Source of the DNA: Pseudolysinimonas_A sp041984585 | GTDB lineage: Bacteria; Actinomycetota; Actinomycetes; Actinomycetales; Microbacteriaceae | DNA length: 44,413 nucleotides | Direction of reading: 5' to 3' | Assembly (NCBI GenBank): GCA_041984585.1 | Contig: JBHIXX010000020.1 | Coordinates: 1 to 44,413, forward strand | Part shown: in pieces, positions 8,041-15,187 of the stretch | Position numbering within the stretch: the stretch's first letter is position 1 | How the letters are laid out: each line of letters opens with the position of its first letter | The notes under the pieces: generated by a model | Databases searched by the model: none | Seen by the model: the letters and a program-made list of their open reading frames with translations, nothing else | Told to the model about the DNA's origin: nothing | Position numbers and translations under genes: made by a program

Positions 8041-8931
8041 TCACCGGCGAATCGGTTCGCCCGACTCGTCGAGGTGATCGCGCCAGGATCGTGTCGGCTC
8101 CCAACCGAAGAGTGCCCGCGCCTTCGCACTGCTGATGCCGCCGGCGTCGACGCGATCCAGCTTGCCCACCCTCACCTGCGGATGAAGACGGGCGATGGCG
8201 GCCCGCAGGTCGCGTCCTCCGATGTTGTCGGCCGCGGCCGCGTACACCACCTCGTGGCCAGCGGTGGCGCTCGTCGCCGCGAGGACGACGAGATCGGCGA
8301 GGTCGTCGACATCGAGGTACGACCAAAACACAGCGGTAGGGATCGATCGGTCCCGGATCAAGGGGCCGAGGTTGCGCGCGTAGGTCTCCGACGTCAGCAC
8401 CCAGGTCGGGCGGATGGACACCGCTGTGGAGTCGGTGCGACGCACGAGTGCATCGCACAGTGACTCGGAGAGTTGTTTCGACAGACCATAGGCGTCCTGC
8501 GGGCGGTCGGGGAGCGACTCGTCGATCGGTGCCTGCTCCGCGACGAACGGGCGGTGCGCCCACGTCATGCCGGCCACCGAGTCGCTGGAGATGTTGATCA
8601 GCCGCGGCACGCGCTCGCGTGCGACCGCGTCCGTCACGTTCCACGCGATTCGACTGTTGGTGCCGAAGACGGTCTCCGCGGTGTTCTTGCTCGGCTCCGG
8701 GATGGCCGCCGCGTTGACGACGACGTCGGCGCCGGCGACGACCTCGCGCGCGTCGCCGGCGCGCTCGAGGTCCGCCTGCACATACGGCGGCTCCCCATCG
8801 ACGGGGGCGTCGTAGACGGGCCGCACGATGTCGGTGACGAGCACATCGTGCCCGGCCGCGACGTGTGCGGCGGCGATGCGTCTGCCGATCTTGCCCCGCC
8901 CACCGGTCACGACGACCCGGAGCGGGCTCAC
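8041..8931 (-). CDS. NAD-dependent epimerase/dehydratase-family protein
   Basis: A 296-residue extended short-chain dehydrogenase. The NAD-binding loop is TGGRGKIG (9-16), followed by VQADLE (NAD-site Asp) and VVNAAAIPEP. The catalytic set is Ser near SSDS (115-118) and Tyr148-x-x-x-Lys152 (YGLSK). It resembles the group holding uronate dehydrogenases and sugar 4-epimerases; the exact reaction is unknown. The GTG start overlaps the stop of the upstream enolase-superfamily gene (GTGA), so the two are co-translated. An oxidoreductase beside an acid-sugar dehydratase/racemase-like enzyme and an importer suggests catabolism of an imported acid or sugar acid. It is the last gene of the minus-strand operon. 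Confidence 0.82.
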   Translation of the reverse strand: MSPLRVVVTGGRGKIGRRIAAAHVAAGHDVLVTDIVRPVYDAPVDGEPPYVQADLERAGDAREVVAGADVVVNAAAIPEPSKNTAETVFGTNSRIAWNVTDAVARERVPRLINISSDSVAGMTWAHRPFVAEQAPIDESLPDRPQDAYGLSKQLSESLCDALVRRTDSTAVSIRPTWVLTSETYARNLGPLIRDRSIPTAVFWSYLDVDDLADLVVLAATSATAGHEVVYAAAADNIGGRDLRAAIARLHPQVRVGKLDRVDAGGISSAKARALFGWEPTRSWRDHLDESGEPIRR

Positions 8932-10034
8932 GTCAGCACCGCGCGGCGCAGCGCCGCCTCATCGACGTCGATCCCGAGGCCGGGGCCGGTCGGCACGCGG
9001 AGGCGCCCGTCGACGATCTCGTCGAGATCGAACGCGCTGCCCGGTGCCACGCGGTCATAGACCGGGCTCAGGTGAGTTGGATACTCCAGGACATCGACGG
9101 AGGAGACCGACCCAGCGACATGGAGGTTGGCGGCCAGCGAGATCGGCCCGGCGTGGTGGTGGATGGCGACTCGGAGCCGAGCGCCTGCCGCGAGGTCGGC
9201 CACCACCCGTGCCGCCTCGAACCCGCCGGCGATGGTGGCATCCGGTTGCATGACCCCGATTCTCGCCGAGCGCAGGGACTCGAGTGCGAAGTCCGGTCCG
9301 AACACGTGCTCACCGTAGGCGAGGGGGACCGCCGACACTTCGGCGAGTTCGGCGACGGCGGTGACGGAGGTGTGCTCGATGGGCTCCTCGAACCAGGAGA
9401 TCCCGAGGTCTGCGAGCGCGGGCAGCATGCGGAGCGTGGTCGGCAGGTCGAAGAACTCCGACCCGTCGACGGCGATCTCGATGTCGTCGGGAAGTCGGTC
9501 ACGGAGTTCGCGGAGAACGCGGAGCGCGCGGCGCCAGTCGACACCGACCCGCATCTTCACCATCCGGACGCCTCGGTCGAGCGCGGGCGCGAGGCTGTCG
9601 GCGTGCTCGGCCGCGGAGAGCGTCTCCAGGAACGGACTGAGCCCGGCGTAGACCGGGATGTCGTCGCGGACCCGGCCCGCGAGATCGGACAACGATCGCC
9701 CCGCACGCTGCCCGACCAGGTCGGAGAGCGCGATCGACAGCGCGCTGCGCGCCTGCGCCGCCCCGGAGTAGGCGCCCAGTGCGCGACGGGTCGTGCGGGT
9801 GACCTCGTCGAGGAGGGGACCGGCCGCGTCGAACTCCCGGCCGAGCAGCAGGGGACGGTAGCTCTCCTCGACGATGGCGGCGAGGACGTGCGGGTGGGAG
9901 ACGCCGAAGCTGTCGCAGCTCTCGCCCCAGCCGACCAGGCCCTCGTCGGTCTCCACGCGAACCACGAAGAAGGGCATGGGCTGGCTGGCCGACTCGAGCA
10001 GGACGGGGAGGGCTTCGATACCGGTGATTCTCAT
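8928..10034 (-). CDS. Mandelate racemase/muconate lactonizing-type enolase-superfamily enzyme
   Basis: A 368-residue enolase-superfamily enzyme with an N-terminal capping domain (1-125) and a beta/alpha barrel. Metal ligands are Asp190, Glu216 (in WFEEP) and Glu242 (YGEH), spaced 26 and 26 as in mandelate racemase. A catalytic Asp265 (MQPD)/His292 dyad, 27 apart, places it in the mandelate-racemase subgroup, which includes acid-sugar dehydratases. The usual K-x-K pair is K160-M-R162, so the second lysine is replaced by arginine, which should change the base on one face. Substrate is unknown. A GGAG site precedes the ATG. The gene is coupled downstream to the epimerase gene and follows a transporter operon. 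Confidence 0.87.
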   Translation of the reverse strand: MRITGIEALPVLLESASQPMPFFVVRVETDEGLVGWGESCDSFGVSHPHVLAAIVEESYRPLLLGREFDAAGPLLDEVTRTTRRALGAYSGAAQARSALSIALSDLVGQRAGRSLSDLAGRVRDDIPVYAGLSPFLETLSAAEHADSLAPALDRGVRMVKMRVGVDWRRALRVLRELRDRLPDDIEIAVDGSEFFDLPTTLRMLPALADLGISWFEEPIEHTSVTAVAELAEVSAVPLAYGEHVFGPDFALESLRSARIGVMQPDATIAGGFEAARVVADLAAGARLRVAIHHHAGPISLAANLHVAGSVSSVDVLEYPTHLSPVYDRVAPGSAFDLDEIVDGRLRVPTGPGLGIDVDEAALRRAVLT

Positions 10035-10048
10035 CAGTACTCCAGGGC

Positions 10049-10078
10049 CCGGGCGGCGCGGTCTCCCGCGCCGCCCGG
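10049..10078 (-). repeat. 13-bp perfect hairpin with tetraloop between SBP and enolase genes
   Basis: Arms CCGGGCGGCGCGG (10049-10061) and CCGCGCCGCCCGG (10066-10078) pair without a mismatch around a TCTC loop. It lies in the 55-base gap after the lipoprotein gene on the minus strand. No T-run follows. A partial terminator or 3'-end stabiliser for the upstream lipoprotein mRNA is likely. Confidence 0.6.
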
Positions 10079-10089
10079 AGGGTGGTGGA

Positions 10090-11220
10090 TCAGGGAAGGG
10101 CGATCGACGTGTCGAGGAACTCGTTGGTGTACACGTCGTCCGCGGTCAGCCCCTCGGCGGGCTCCACGCCGGAACCGGCGAACACCTCGACGAGCAGCTC
10201 GGTCATCCGCTCCATGCGCTCCGGGTCGAAGGAGCCCATGACGCCGTCGGGGCCGTTGACGACCATCCCCGGACCGGCCATCACCTCGGTGATGTCGGCG
10301 GCGAACTCGGGCGAGATCCGGAAGAACTGGCCGATCTCGTCGAGGTACGCCGAGAGCATCTCGTTCACGGCGACCGGGTCGAGCATGTAGTCGACCTGCG
10401 CCTGCTGCAGCGCGGGCACCAGCTGCGTGAGGCACTCCGACCGCGCGTCGACGACCTCCGGCCGCCCGGCCCAGGCCGACGGGTAGATCTCGTAGCCGGC
10501 CTCGTCGAGGCGCAGGGTGCCGACCTCGCGGCCGTAGTCGGTGAACTCGTTCATCAGGCGCCAGGGCTCCTGCGTGATGTACCCCTGCATGACGACGGGC
10601 TCGCCGCTGACCAGGCGAGTGACGGAGCCGTCGAACGACCCATCGATCTGGTCCTCGCGGATGAGGCCCTCGGCCACGAGGTAGGACATGTACGACGCGC
10701 CCTCGAAGTACTGCACGACGGCGTCGGACTCGCCGACATCCGCGATGCTCTCGAAGTCGAACAGCTCGGGGTCGAAGAACAGCGCCTGCGGCGTCTGCTG
10801 GAAGGGCGTGAACACCGCGGTCGTCGGCTGCGCGGCCGACAGCCGCACCGACTCGTCGGTGTCGATCATGGCGAGCATGATCGAGTCGTCGGTGTACAGC
10901 AGCGCCGTCGAGCTCTGGAACCCGATGAACGGTCCGCCCGCGCGCACCTCGATGGTGACGTCGGGGTCGACGATGGCGGGTCCGCTGTAGATGCCGGCGT
11001 TCGCGTCGATCGTCGCCGACGCCGGGTCGATCAGCTGGTAGGCGGCGGCGTGCTCGGGCTCCGGGAACCAGTTGGTCTGGAGCACGACGGTGGCCGGGCA
11101 CGACGCGAGCGCGCCGCTTCCGCCGACCGGCGCCTCGACGGCGGGATCGGCGGCGCAGCCCGCGAGCGCGAGCGCCGCAGCCGCGGTGGCGGCGACCGGG
11201 ATCAGTCGGGTGGTGGGCAT
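10090..11220 (-). CDS. NitT/TauT (NMT1/THI5-like) ABC transporter substrate-binding lipoprotein
   Basis: A 376-residue binding protein. The signal peptide ends in LAGC (Cys22). The mature protein opens with VVLQTNWFPEPEHAAAYQLID, resembling the QLxWxPxxEHAG start of NMT1/THI5-like and NitT/TauT binders for small heterocyclic or acidic nutrients. Other features are a FIGFQSSTALLYT ligand-lobe stretch and an unusually acidic C-terminal half. The ATG at 11220 has a strong AGGAGGT site 7 bases upstream, which rejects the longer frame. ATPase and permease genes lie upstream in the same operon. A 13-bp hairpin follows the stop. Substrate is unknown; the two downstream enzymes probably act on it. 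Confidence 0.83.
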   Translation of the reverse strand: MPTTRLIPVAATAAAALALAGCAADPAVEAPVGGSGALASCPATVVLQTNWFPEPEHAAAYQLIDPASATIDANAGIYSGPAIVDPDVTIEVRAGGPFIGFQSSTALLYTDDSIMLAMIDTDESVRLSAAQPTTAVFTPFQQTPQALFFDPELFDFESIADVGESDAVVQYFEGASYMSYLVAEGLIREDQIDGSFDGSVTRLVSGEPVVMQGYITQEPWRLMNEFTDYGREVGTLRLDEAGYEIYPSAWAGRPEVVDARSECLTQLVPALQQAQVDYMLDPVAVNEMLSAYLDEIGQFFRISPEFAADITEVMAGPGMVVNGPDGVMGSFDPERMERMTELLVEVFAGSGVEPAEGLTADDVYTNEFLDTSIALP

Positions 11221-11273
11221 GGTGACCTCCTGGATCGGGATGAGATGGTGCGGGTGGGTGGGACGCGGGACGG

Positions 11274-12059
11274 TCAGCGGCGCTGGGGGCGGTACCAGCT
11301 GCCGACGACGAGGTGGGAGAGGAGCCCGAAGGCCCAGAACGTGGCGAGGCCGAGCAACGAGGCGAGGATGATCGCGCCGTAGAGCATCTCGCCGGCGAGC
11401 AGGTTGCGGTAGGTGTCGATCTGAAGGCCGATCCCGGCCTCGCCGCGCCGGAAGAAGAAGTCGGCGACGATGGAGCCGACCACCGCCATGCCGGCCGAGA
11501 TCCGCAGCCCGGTGAAGATCGCGGGCAGGGCCGCAGGGAGCTGCAGACGCACCAGCCGGGTCCATCGGCCGGAGCGCTTGAGGGTGAACAGATCCTCTTG
11601 CAGCGTCGTGGTCGACTTCAGGCCGAACAGGGTGTTGGTGATGATCGGGAACAGGCTGATCAGGATGACGACGAGGATGCGGCTGCCGAAGCCGTAGCCG
11701 AGCGCGAAGGCGATGAGCGGTACGAGGGCGAGGATCGGCACGCTCTGCAGCGCGACCGCGTAGGGGAAGAGCGCGGTCTCGACCCAGCGTGCCTGGCTCA
11801 TGAGCATCGCGGTGCCGATGCCGAGCACTGCGGCGATGAGCAGTCCGACGAGCGCGACCTGGGCCGAGACACCGATCGGGGCGAGCAGCTCGCGCAGGTT
11901 GTCGAGGTCGAAGAACGCGACTGCGACCACCTCGTGCGGCGGCGGCAGGATGAAGCGGCGGCGCTCGGGGAGTAGAACGAGGCTCGCGACGTACCAGACC
12001 GCGATGACCACGGCGCCGACGGCGAGCGGCAGCAGGACGGAGCGCAGACGGCGGCTCAC
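11274..12059 (-). CDS. NitT/TauT-type ABC transporter permease
   Basis: A 261-residue membrane permease of the BPD inner-membrane superfamily. It starts SRRLRSVLLPLAVGAVVIAVWYVAS, followed by the RFILPPPHEVV family motif and about five more helices. The docking loop is STTTLQEDLFTLKRSGRWTRLVRLQLPAALPAIFTGLRIS, and YAVALQSVPILALVPLIAFALGYG is the usual central pair. The GTG start at 12059 overlaps the ATPase stop (GTGA), giving translational coupling and setting the N-terminus; longer extensions would lie inside the ATPase gene. It forms the channel for the lipoprotein at 11220. Confidence 0.88.
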   Translation of the reverse strand: MSRRLRSVLLPLAVGAVVIAVWYVASLVLLPERRRFILPPPHEVVAVAFFDLDNLRELLAPIGVSAQVALVGLLIAAVLGIGTAMLMSQARWVETALFPYAVALQSVPILALVPLIAFALGYGFGSRILVVILISLFPIITNTLFGLKSTTTLQEDLFTLKRSGRWTRLVRLQLPAALPAIFTGLRISAGMAVVGSIVADFFFRRGEAGIGLQIDTYRNLLAGEMLYGAIILASLLGLATFWAFGLLSHLVVGSWYRPQRR

Positions 12060-12805
12060 GCGTGCATCACCTCGCCGAGTGCGAGGGAGATGTCGCGGCA
12101 CAGCGCGGCGAACTCGTCGCTGTACCGGAGCTCCGGGGTGCGCGGGAAATCGAAGGGCACCTCGAACTCGCGCACGATGCGCCCTGGGCGTGCGCCCATG
12201 ACGACGACGCGGGATCCCATGAAGACTGCTTCGGCGATGGAGTGGGTGACGAAGACGCCCGCGAAGCCCGAGGAGACGAACATCCGCTGCACCTCGTCGT
12301 TGAGCCGCTCGCGAGTGAACTCGTCGAGCGCGCCGAACGGCTCGTCGAACAGGAACAGGCCCGGGTCGGTGACGAGCGAGCGTGCCAGCGAGACGCGCAT
12401 CGCCATCCCGCCGGAGAGCTGGTACGGCTTGGACTTCTCGACGCCACGCAGCCCGACGACATCGAGCGCCCGGTCGACCGCGGCGTCGATCTCGCGGCGC
12501 GGCATTCCGTCGAGTTCGGCGAACAGCGACACGTTGCGCCGAACACTGCGCCACGGCAAGAGCGTCGCCTCCTGGAAGACGAACCCGACGTGCGTCGGAT
12601 CGGAGGAGACCTCGCCGGCCGTCGCGGTCTCGAGCCCGCCGGCGAGGCGGAGCAGCGTCGACTTGCCGCAGCCGGACGGGCCGATGAGCGACACGAACTC
12701 GCCGCGCGCGACCGTGAGGTCGACGCCGTCGAGGGCGACGGTTCCGTTGGGGTAGCGCAGTCCGACATCGCGAAATGCGAGGACGGCATCCCGACTATTG
12801 ATCAC
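12056..12805 (-). CDS. NitT/TauT-type ABC transporter ATP-binding protein
   Basis: A 249-residue ABC ATPase, first gene of the minus-strand operon. Walker A is GPSGCGKST (42-50), the FQEATLLPWRSVRRN stretch (77-91) is typical of the SsuB/ThiZ-like group, the signature is LSGGMAMRVSLARSL (130 on), and Walker B is LFLFDEPFGALDEF (150-163). The H-loop is within FVTHSIAEA. The start is GTG at 12805 with no good ribosome site, but a well-formed promoter lies just upstream. It pairs with the permease at 12059 and the lipoprotein at 11220. Confidence 0.88.
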   Translation of the reverse strand: MINSRDAVLAFRDVGLRYPNGTVALDGVDLTVARGEFVSLIGPSGCGKSTLLRLAGGLETATAGEVSSDPTHVGFVFQEATLLPWRSVRRNVSLFAELDGMPRREIDAAVDRALDVVGLRGVEKSKPYQLSGGMAMRVSLARSLVTDPGLFLFDEPFGALDEFTRERLNDEVQRMFVSSGFAGVFVTHSIAEAVFMGSRVVVMGARPGRIVREFEVPFDFPRTPELRYSDEFAALCRDISLALGEVMHA

Positions 12806-12825
12806 AGCAATAGCGTGCGGGACGC

Positions 12826-12861
12826 CTGTTACGGAGTTGTTTCCACCGTGTCAACGTTTCC
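12826..12861 (-). promoter_or_regulatory. Promoter and putative operator of the minus-strand uptake operon
   Basis: On the minus strand a consensus -35 TTGACA (12854-12849), a 17-base spacer and a -10 TAACAG (12831-12826) precede the ATPase start by about 20 bases. The -35 box is flanked by two identical GTTTCC words (plus-strand 12839-12844 and 12856-12861), 17 bases apart, so on the same helix face only approximately. This is a plausible binding site for the XRE-cupin regulator encoded just upstream; that link is inferred. Confidence 0.6.
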
Positions 12862-12883
12862 GGACGCGGCGACTCGCTGAAAG

Positions 12884-13504
12884 TTAACTCACGTCAATGG
12901 TGTGAGACCGGGACCCGGACTGCACGACGAGCAGCTGAGCCGGCCAGCTGCCACGGAGACGCCAGCGGTGGCGGACCCCGCCCTCGAAGTAGAGGGTGTC
13001 GGCCTCGCGCAGCTCGGAGACGCCCCGGCCGTCGAGGTCGATCTCCACCCGCCCCGACAGCACGAAGACGAACTCGGGCTGGTCGTGCTCGAAGTAGTCC
13101 TCGAACTCGCGCTCCTCGACGAGGAAGAGAACCGGGTACATGTCGCGCTCTCCCGAGACGAGCGACCGGGCGCGCCCGTTCGGGTGGGCGAGGAGTCCGC
13201 CCTGGTCGGCCCGCACCAGGCTCACCCGATCGTCGTCCACCTCGACAGGAGTGTCGGCCGCGGAGGGGCCGGCGAGCAGAGCCGGCGTCGTGGTGTCGAG
13301 CGCGCGGGCGATGCGGTGCAGCGACTCCATGCTCGGTCGCGCCCGCCCACGCTCGATCTGGCTGAGGAACGGCTGCGAGAGGCCGGTGCGTCCCGCGAGG
13401 GCGACGAGCGTGAGCTTGTGGGCGTGGCGCAGGGTCTGCACGCGGCGCCCGAGCGCGGCCATGGCCGACTCGGCGCCGGCGTCGTCGTCCGAGATCGCGG
13501 GCAT
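12884..13504 (-). CDS. XRE-family transcriptional regulator with C-terminal cupin
   Basis: A 206-residue regulator. The N-terminal helix-turn-helix (about 18-75) contains LALAGRT-like LVALAGRTGLSQPFLSQIERGRARPS, a textbook XRE recognition region. The C-terminal half (about 125-195) is a small cupin barrel: FEHDQPEFVFVLSGRVEIDLDG, then EADTLYFEGGVRHRWR. Such XRE-cupin proteins usually sense a small metabolite and control an adjacent transport or catabolic operon. Here it sits 78 bases upstream of, and co-directional with, the uptake operon at 12805-8041. A -10 box TAGCGT (13516-13511) lies 6 bases before the ATG, suggesting a leaderless transcript. Ligand unknown. Confidence 0.87.
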   Translation of the reverse strand: MPAISDDDAGAESAMAALGRRVQTLRHAHKLTLVALAGRTGLSQPFLSQIERGRARPSMESLHRIARALDTTTPALLAGPSAADTPVEVDDDRVSLVRADQGGLLAHPNGRARSLVSGERDMYPVLFLVEEREFEDYFEHDQPEFVFVLSGRVEIDLDGRGVSELREADTLYFEGGVRHRWRLRGSWPAQLLVVQSGSRSHTIDVS

Positions 13505-13510
13505 GCCGTC

Positions 13511-13516
13511 ACGCTA
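13511..13516 (-). promoter_or_regulatory. -10 box of the XRE-cupin gene (leaderless)
   Basis: TAGCGT on the minus strand, 6 bases upstream of the ATG at 13504. A weak -35 (GACGGT, about 18 bases further up) is possible. It faces away from the pyrR promoter in the same 142-base divergent gap. Confidence 0.45.
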
Positions 13517-13585
13517 GCGGCTGGTCGCCGCACGACCGTCGCCGCCGACGCGGGCGCGTCCCCGGGAGCATCCGGTCGCGCCTGG

Positions 13586-13591
13586 TAGAGT
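13586..13591 (+). promoter_or_regulatory. -10 box of the pyrimidine operon
   Basis: TAGAGT, with transcription expected about 7 bases downstream (near 13598). This would yield a leader of about 45-50 bases that begins just before the PyrR hairpin. No convincing -35 hexamer is visible. Confidence 0.45.
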
Positions 13592-13607
13592 CGCCCCCGG
13601 TCGACAT

Positions 13608-13641
13608 CCTTTAAGTCCGTCCTGCGAGGCGGGGAAGGAGG
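13608..13641 (+). promoter_or_regulatory. PyrR-binding RNA hairpin overlapping the pyrR ribosome site
   Basis: The leader contains TCCTGCGAGGC (13619-13629), matching the PyrR recognition loop consensus UCCNGNGAGGC known from Bacillus and mycobacterial pyr leaders. The base of the hairpin pairs CCTT (13608-13611) with AAGG (13635-13638), and the ribosome site AAGGAGG (13635-13641) lies in that strand, 5 bases before the ATG. There is no terminator after it. UMP-bound PyrR should therefore stabilise the hairpin and hide the ribosome site, a translational control as reported for mycobacteria. Confidence 0.8.
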
Positions 13642-13646
13642 TCAGG

Positions 13647-14231
13647 ATGCCAGCGCGCGCCGTGCTGCAGGGTTCTGACATCGAGCGGGCGATCACCCGC
13701 ATCGCGCACGAGATCCTCGAATCCGATGGACAACAGGGTTCGGATCCGGATGGCGACCCCTATCTTGTGCTTCTCGGCATCCCGACCCGGGGTGTCCTGC
13801 TCGCCGAGCGCATCGCCGCCGTGCTGGAGCGCATCGAGCCGGGCTCCGCGATCACCGGGTCGCTCGACGTCACGATGTTCCGCGACGACCTGCGCTCCCA
13901 GCCGACCCGCACGCCCAGCCCGACGCGGCTTCCGACCACCGGCATCGACGGCGCGACGGTGGTGCTCGTCGACGACGTGCTCTACTCGGGCCGCACCATC
14001 CGCGCCGCCCTCGACGCGCTCACCCACCACGGGCGGCCCCGCGTGGTGCGCCTCGCGGTGCTGATCGACCGCGGCCACCGCGAGCTGCCGATCCGGCCCG
14101 ACTTCGTCGGCAAGAACCTGCCGAGCGCGGCGAGCGAGCGCGTGAACCTGCGCCTGGTCGAGACCGACGGCGAGGACCGGGTCGAGATCGAGCAGCGCAC
14201 GGGTGAGCCGCACGGCGGGGAGGGCGTGTGA
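13647..14231 (+). CDS. pyrR: Bifunctional pyr operon regulator / uracil phosphoribosyltransferase PyrR
   Basis: A 194-residue PyrR. It binds pyr leader RNA when loaded with UMP and can also make UMP from uracil and PRPP. The PRPP-binding motif is VVLVDDVLYSGRT (105-117). LLGIPTRGVLLAERIA (42-57) and DVTMFRDDL (74-82) are further signatures, and GHRELPIRPDFVGKNLP near the end is the conserved PyrR tail. The C-terminus carries an extra charged tail. The ATG follows a strong AAGGAGG inside the PyrR hairpin, so the gene should autoregulate. Its stop overlaps the pyrB start (ATGA). Confidence 0.95.
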   Translation: MPARAVLQGSDIERAITRIAHEILESDGQQGSDPDGDPYLVLLGIPTRGVLLAERIAAVLERIEPGSAITGSLDVTMFRDDLRSQPTRTPSPTRLPTTGIDGATVVLVDDVLYSGRTIRAALDALTHHGRPRVVRLAVLIDRGHRELPIRPDFVGKNLPSAASERVNLRLVETDGEDRVEIEQRTGEPHGGEGV

Positions 14232-15187
14232 TGACGGCGCTGACCCATCTGCTCTCCACCCGCGACCTCGACCGTGACACCGCGGTCGGCATCCTCGACA
14301 TCGCCGAGGACATGGCGGATGTCGCCCGCCGCGCCGTGCCGAAGCTGCCCACCCTGCAGGGGCGCACGGTCGCGAACCTGTTCTTCGAGGACTCCACCCG
14401 CACCCGGCTGTCGTTCGAGGCCGCCGCGAAGCGGCTCTCGGCCGACGTGATCACCTTCACGGCGAAGGGGTCGAGCGTGTCGAAGGGCGAGAGCCTCAAG
14501 GACACCACGCAGACGCTCGCGGCGATGGGGGTCGACGCGGTGGTCATCCGGCACTCGGCATCGGGAGCGCCGCGCGTGCTCGCCGAGAGCGACTGGATCG
14601 ACGCCCCGGTGGTGAACGCCGGCGACGGCACGCACGAGCACCCCACGCAGGCGCTGCTCGACGCGTACACGATCCGCAAGGCGCGCCACGGCGACGCGTC
14701 GCGCGGCCGCGACCTCAACGGGATGACGGTGACGATCGTCGGCGACATCCTGCACTCCCGGGTCGCGCGGTCGAACCTCTGGCTGCTCACCGCTCTCGGC
14801 GCGCGGGTGCGCCTCGTCGCCCCGGCGACGTTGCTGCCGGTGGGCGCGGCGACCTGGCCGGCGGAGGTCGGCACCGACCTCGACGCGGCCCTCGCCGACG
14901 GCCCCGATGTGGTGATGATGCTGCGGGTGCAGAGCGAGCGGATGCTGGCCGCGTACTTTCCGAACGAGCGCGAGTACGCCCGCGAGTGGGGTCTCGGCGA
15001 CGAGCGGCTCGCCCGCCTCGCCCCGGATACGATGGTGATGCACCCCGGCCCGATGAACCGCGGGCTCGAGATCTCGGCGGGAGCCGCCGACTCGGCCCGG
15101 TCGCTGGTTCTCGACCAGGTCACCAACGGGGTGTCGATCCGGATGGCGGTGCTCTACCTCGTGCTCTCTTCGGCGGTCGGCGCATGA
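14231..15187 (+). CDS. pyrB: Aspartate carbamoyltransferase catalytic subunit
   Basis: A 318-residue enzyme that makes N-carbamoyl-aspartate from carbamoyl phosphate and aspartate, the second step of UMP synthesis. The carbamoyl-phosphate motif STRTR is at 55-59 (FFEDSTRTRLSFE), HPTQ at 137-140, and HPGPMNRGLEI near the C-terminus. No regulatory pyrI gene is present. The ATG at 14231 is chosen because it forms an ATGA overlap with pyrR; a GTG one codon earlier is also possible. The 3' end overlaps pyrC by 4 bases. Confidence 0.96.
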   Translation: MTALTHLLSTRDLDRDTAVGILDIAEDMADVARRAVPKLPTLQGRTVANLFFEDSTRTRLSFEAAAKRLSADVITFTAKGSSVSKGESLKDTTQTLAAMGVDAVVIRHSASGAPRVLAESDWIDAPVVNAGDGTHEHPTQALLDAYTIRKARHGDASRGRDLNGMTVTIVGDILHSRVARSNLWLLTALGARVRLVAPATLLPVGAATWPAEVGTDLDAALADGPDVVMMLRVQSERMLAAYFPNEREYAREWGLGDERLARLAPDTMVMHPGPMNRGLEISAGAADSARSLVLDQVTNGVSIRMAVLYLVLSSAVGA

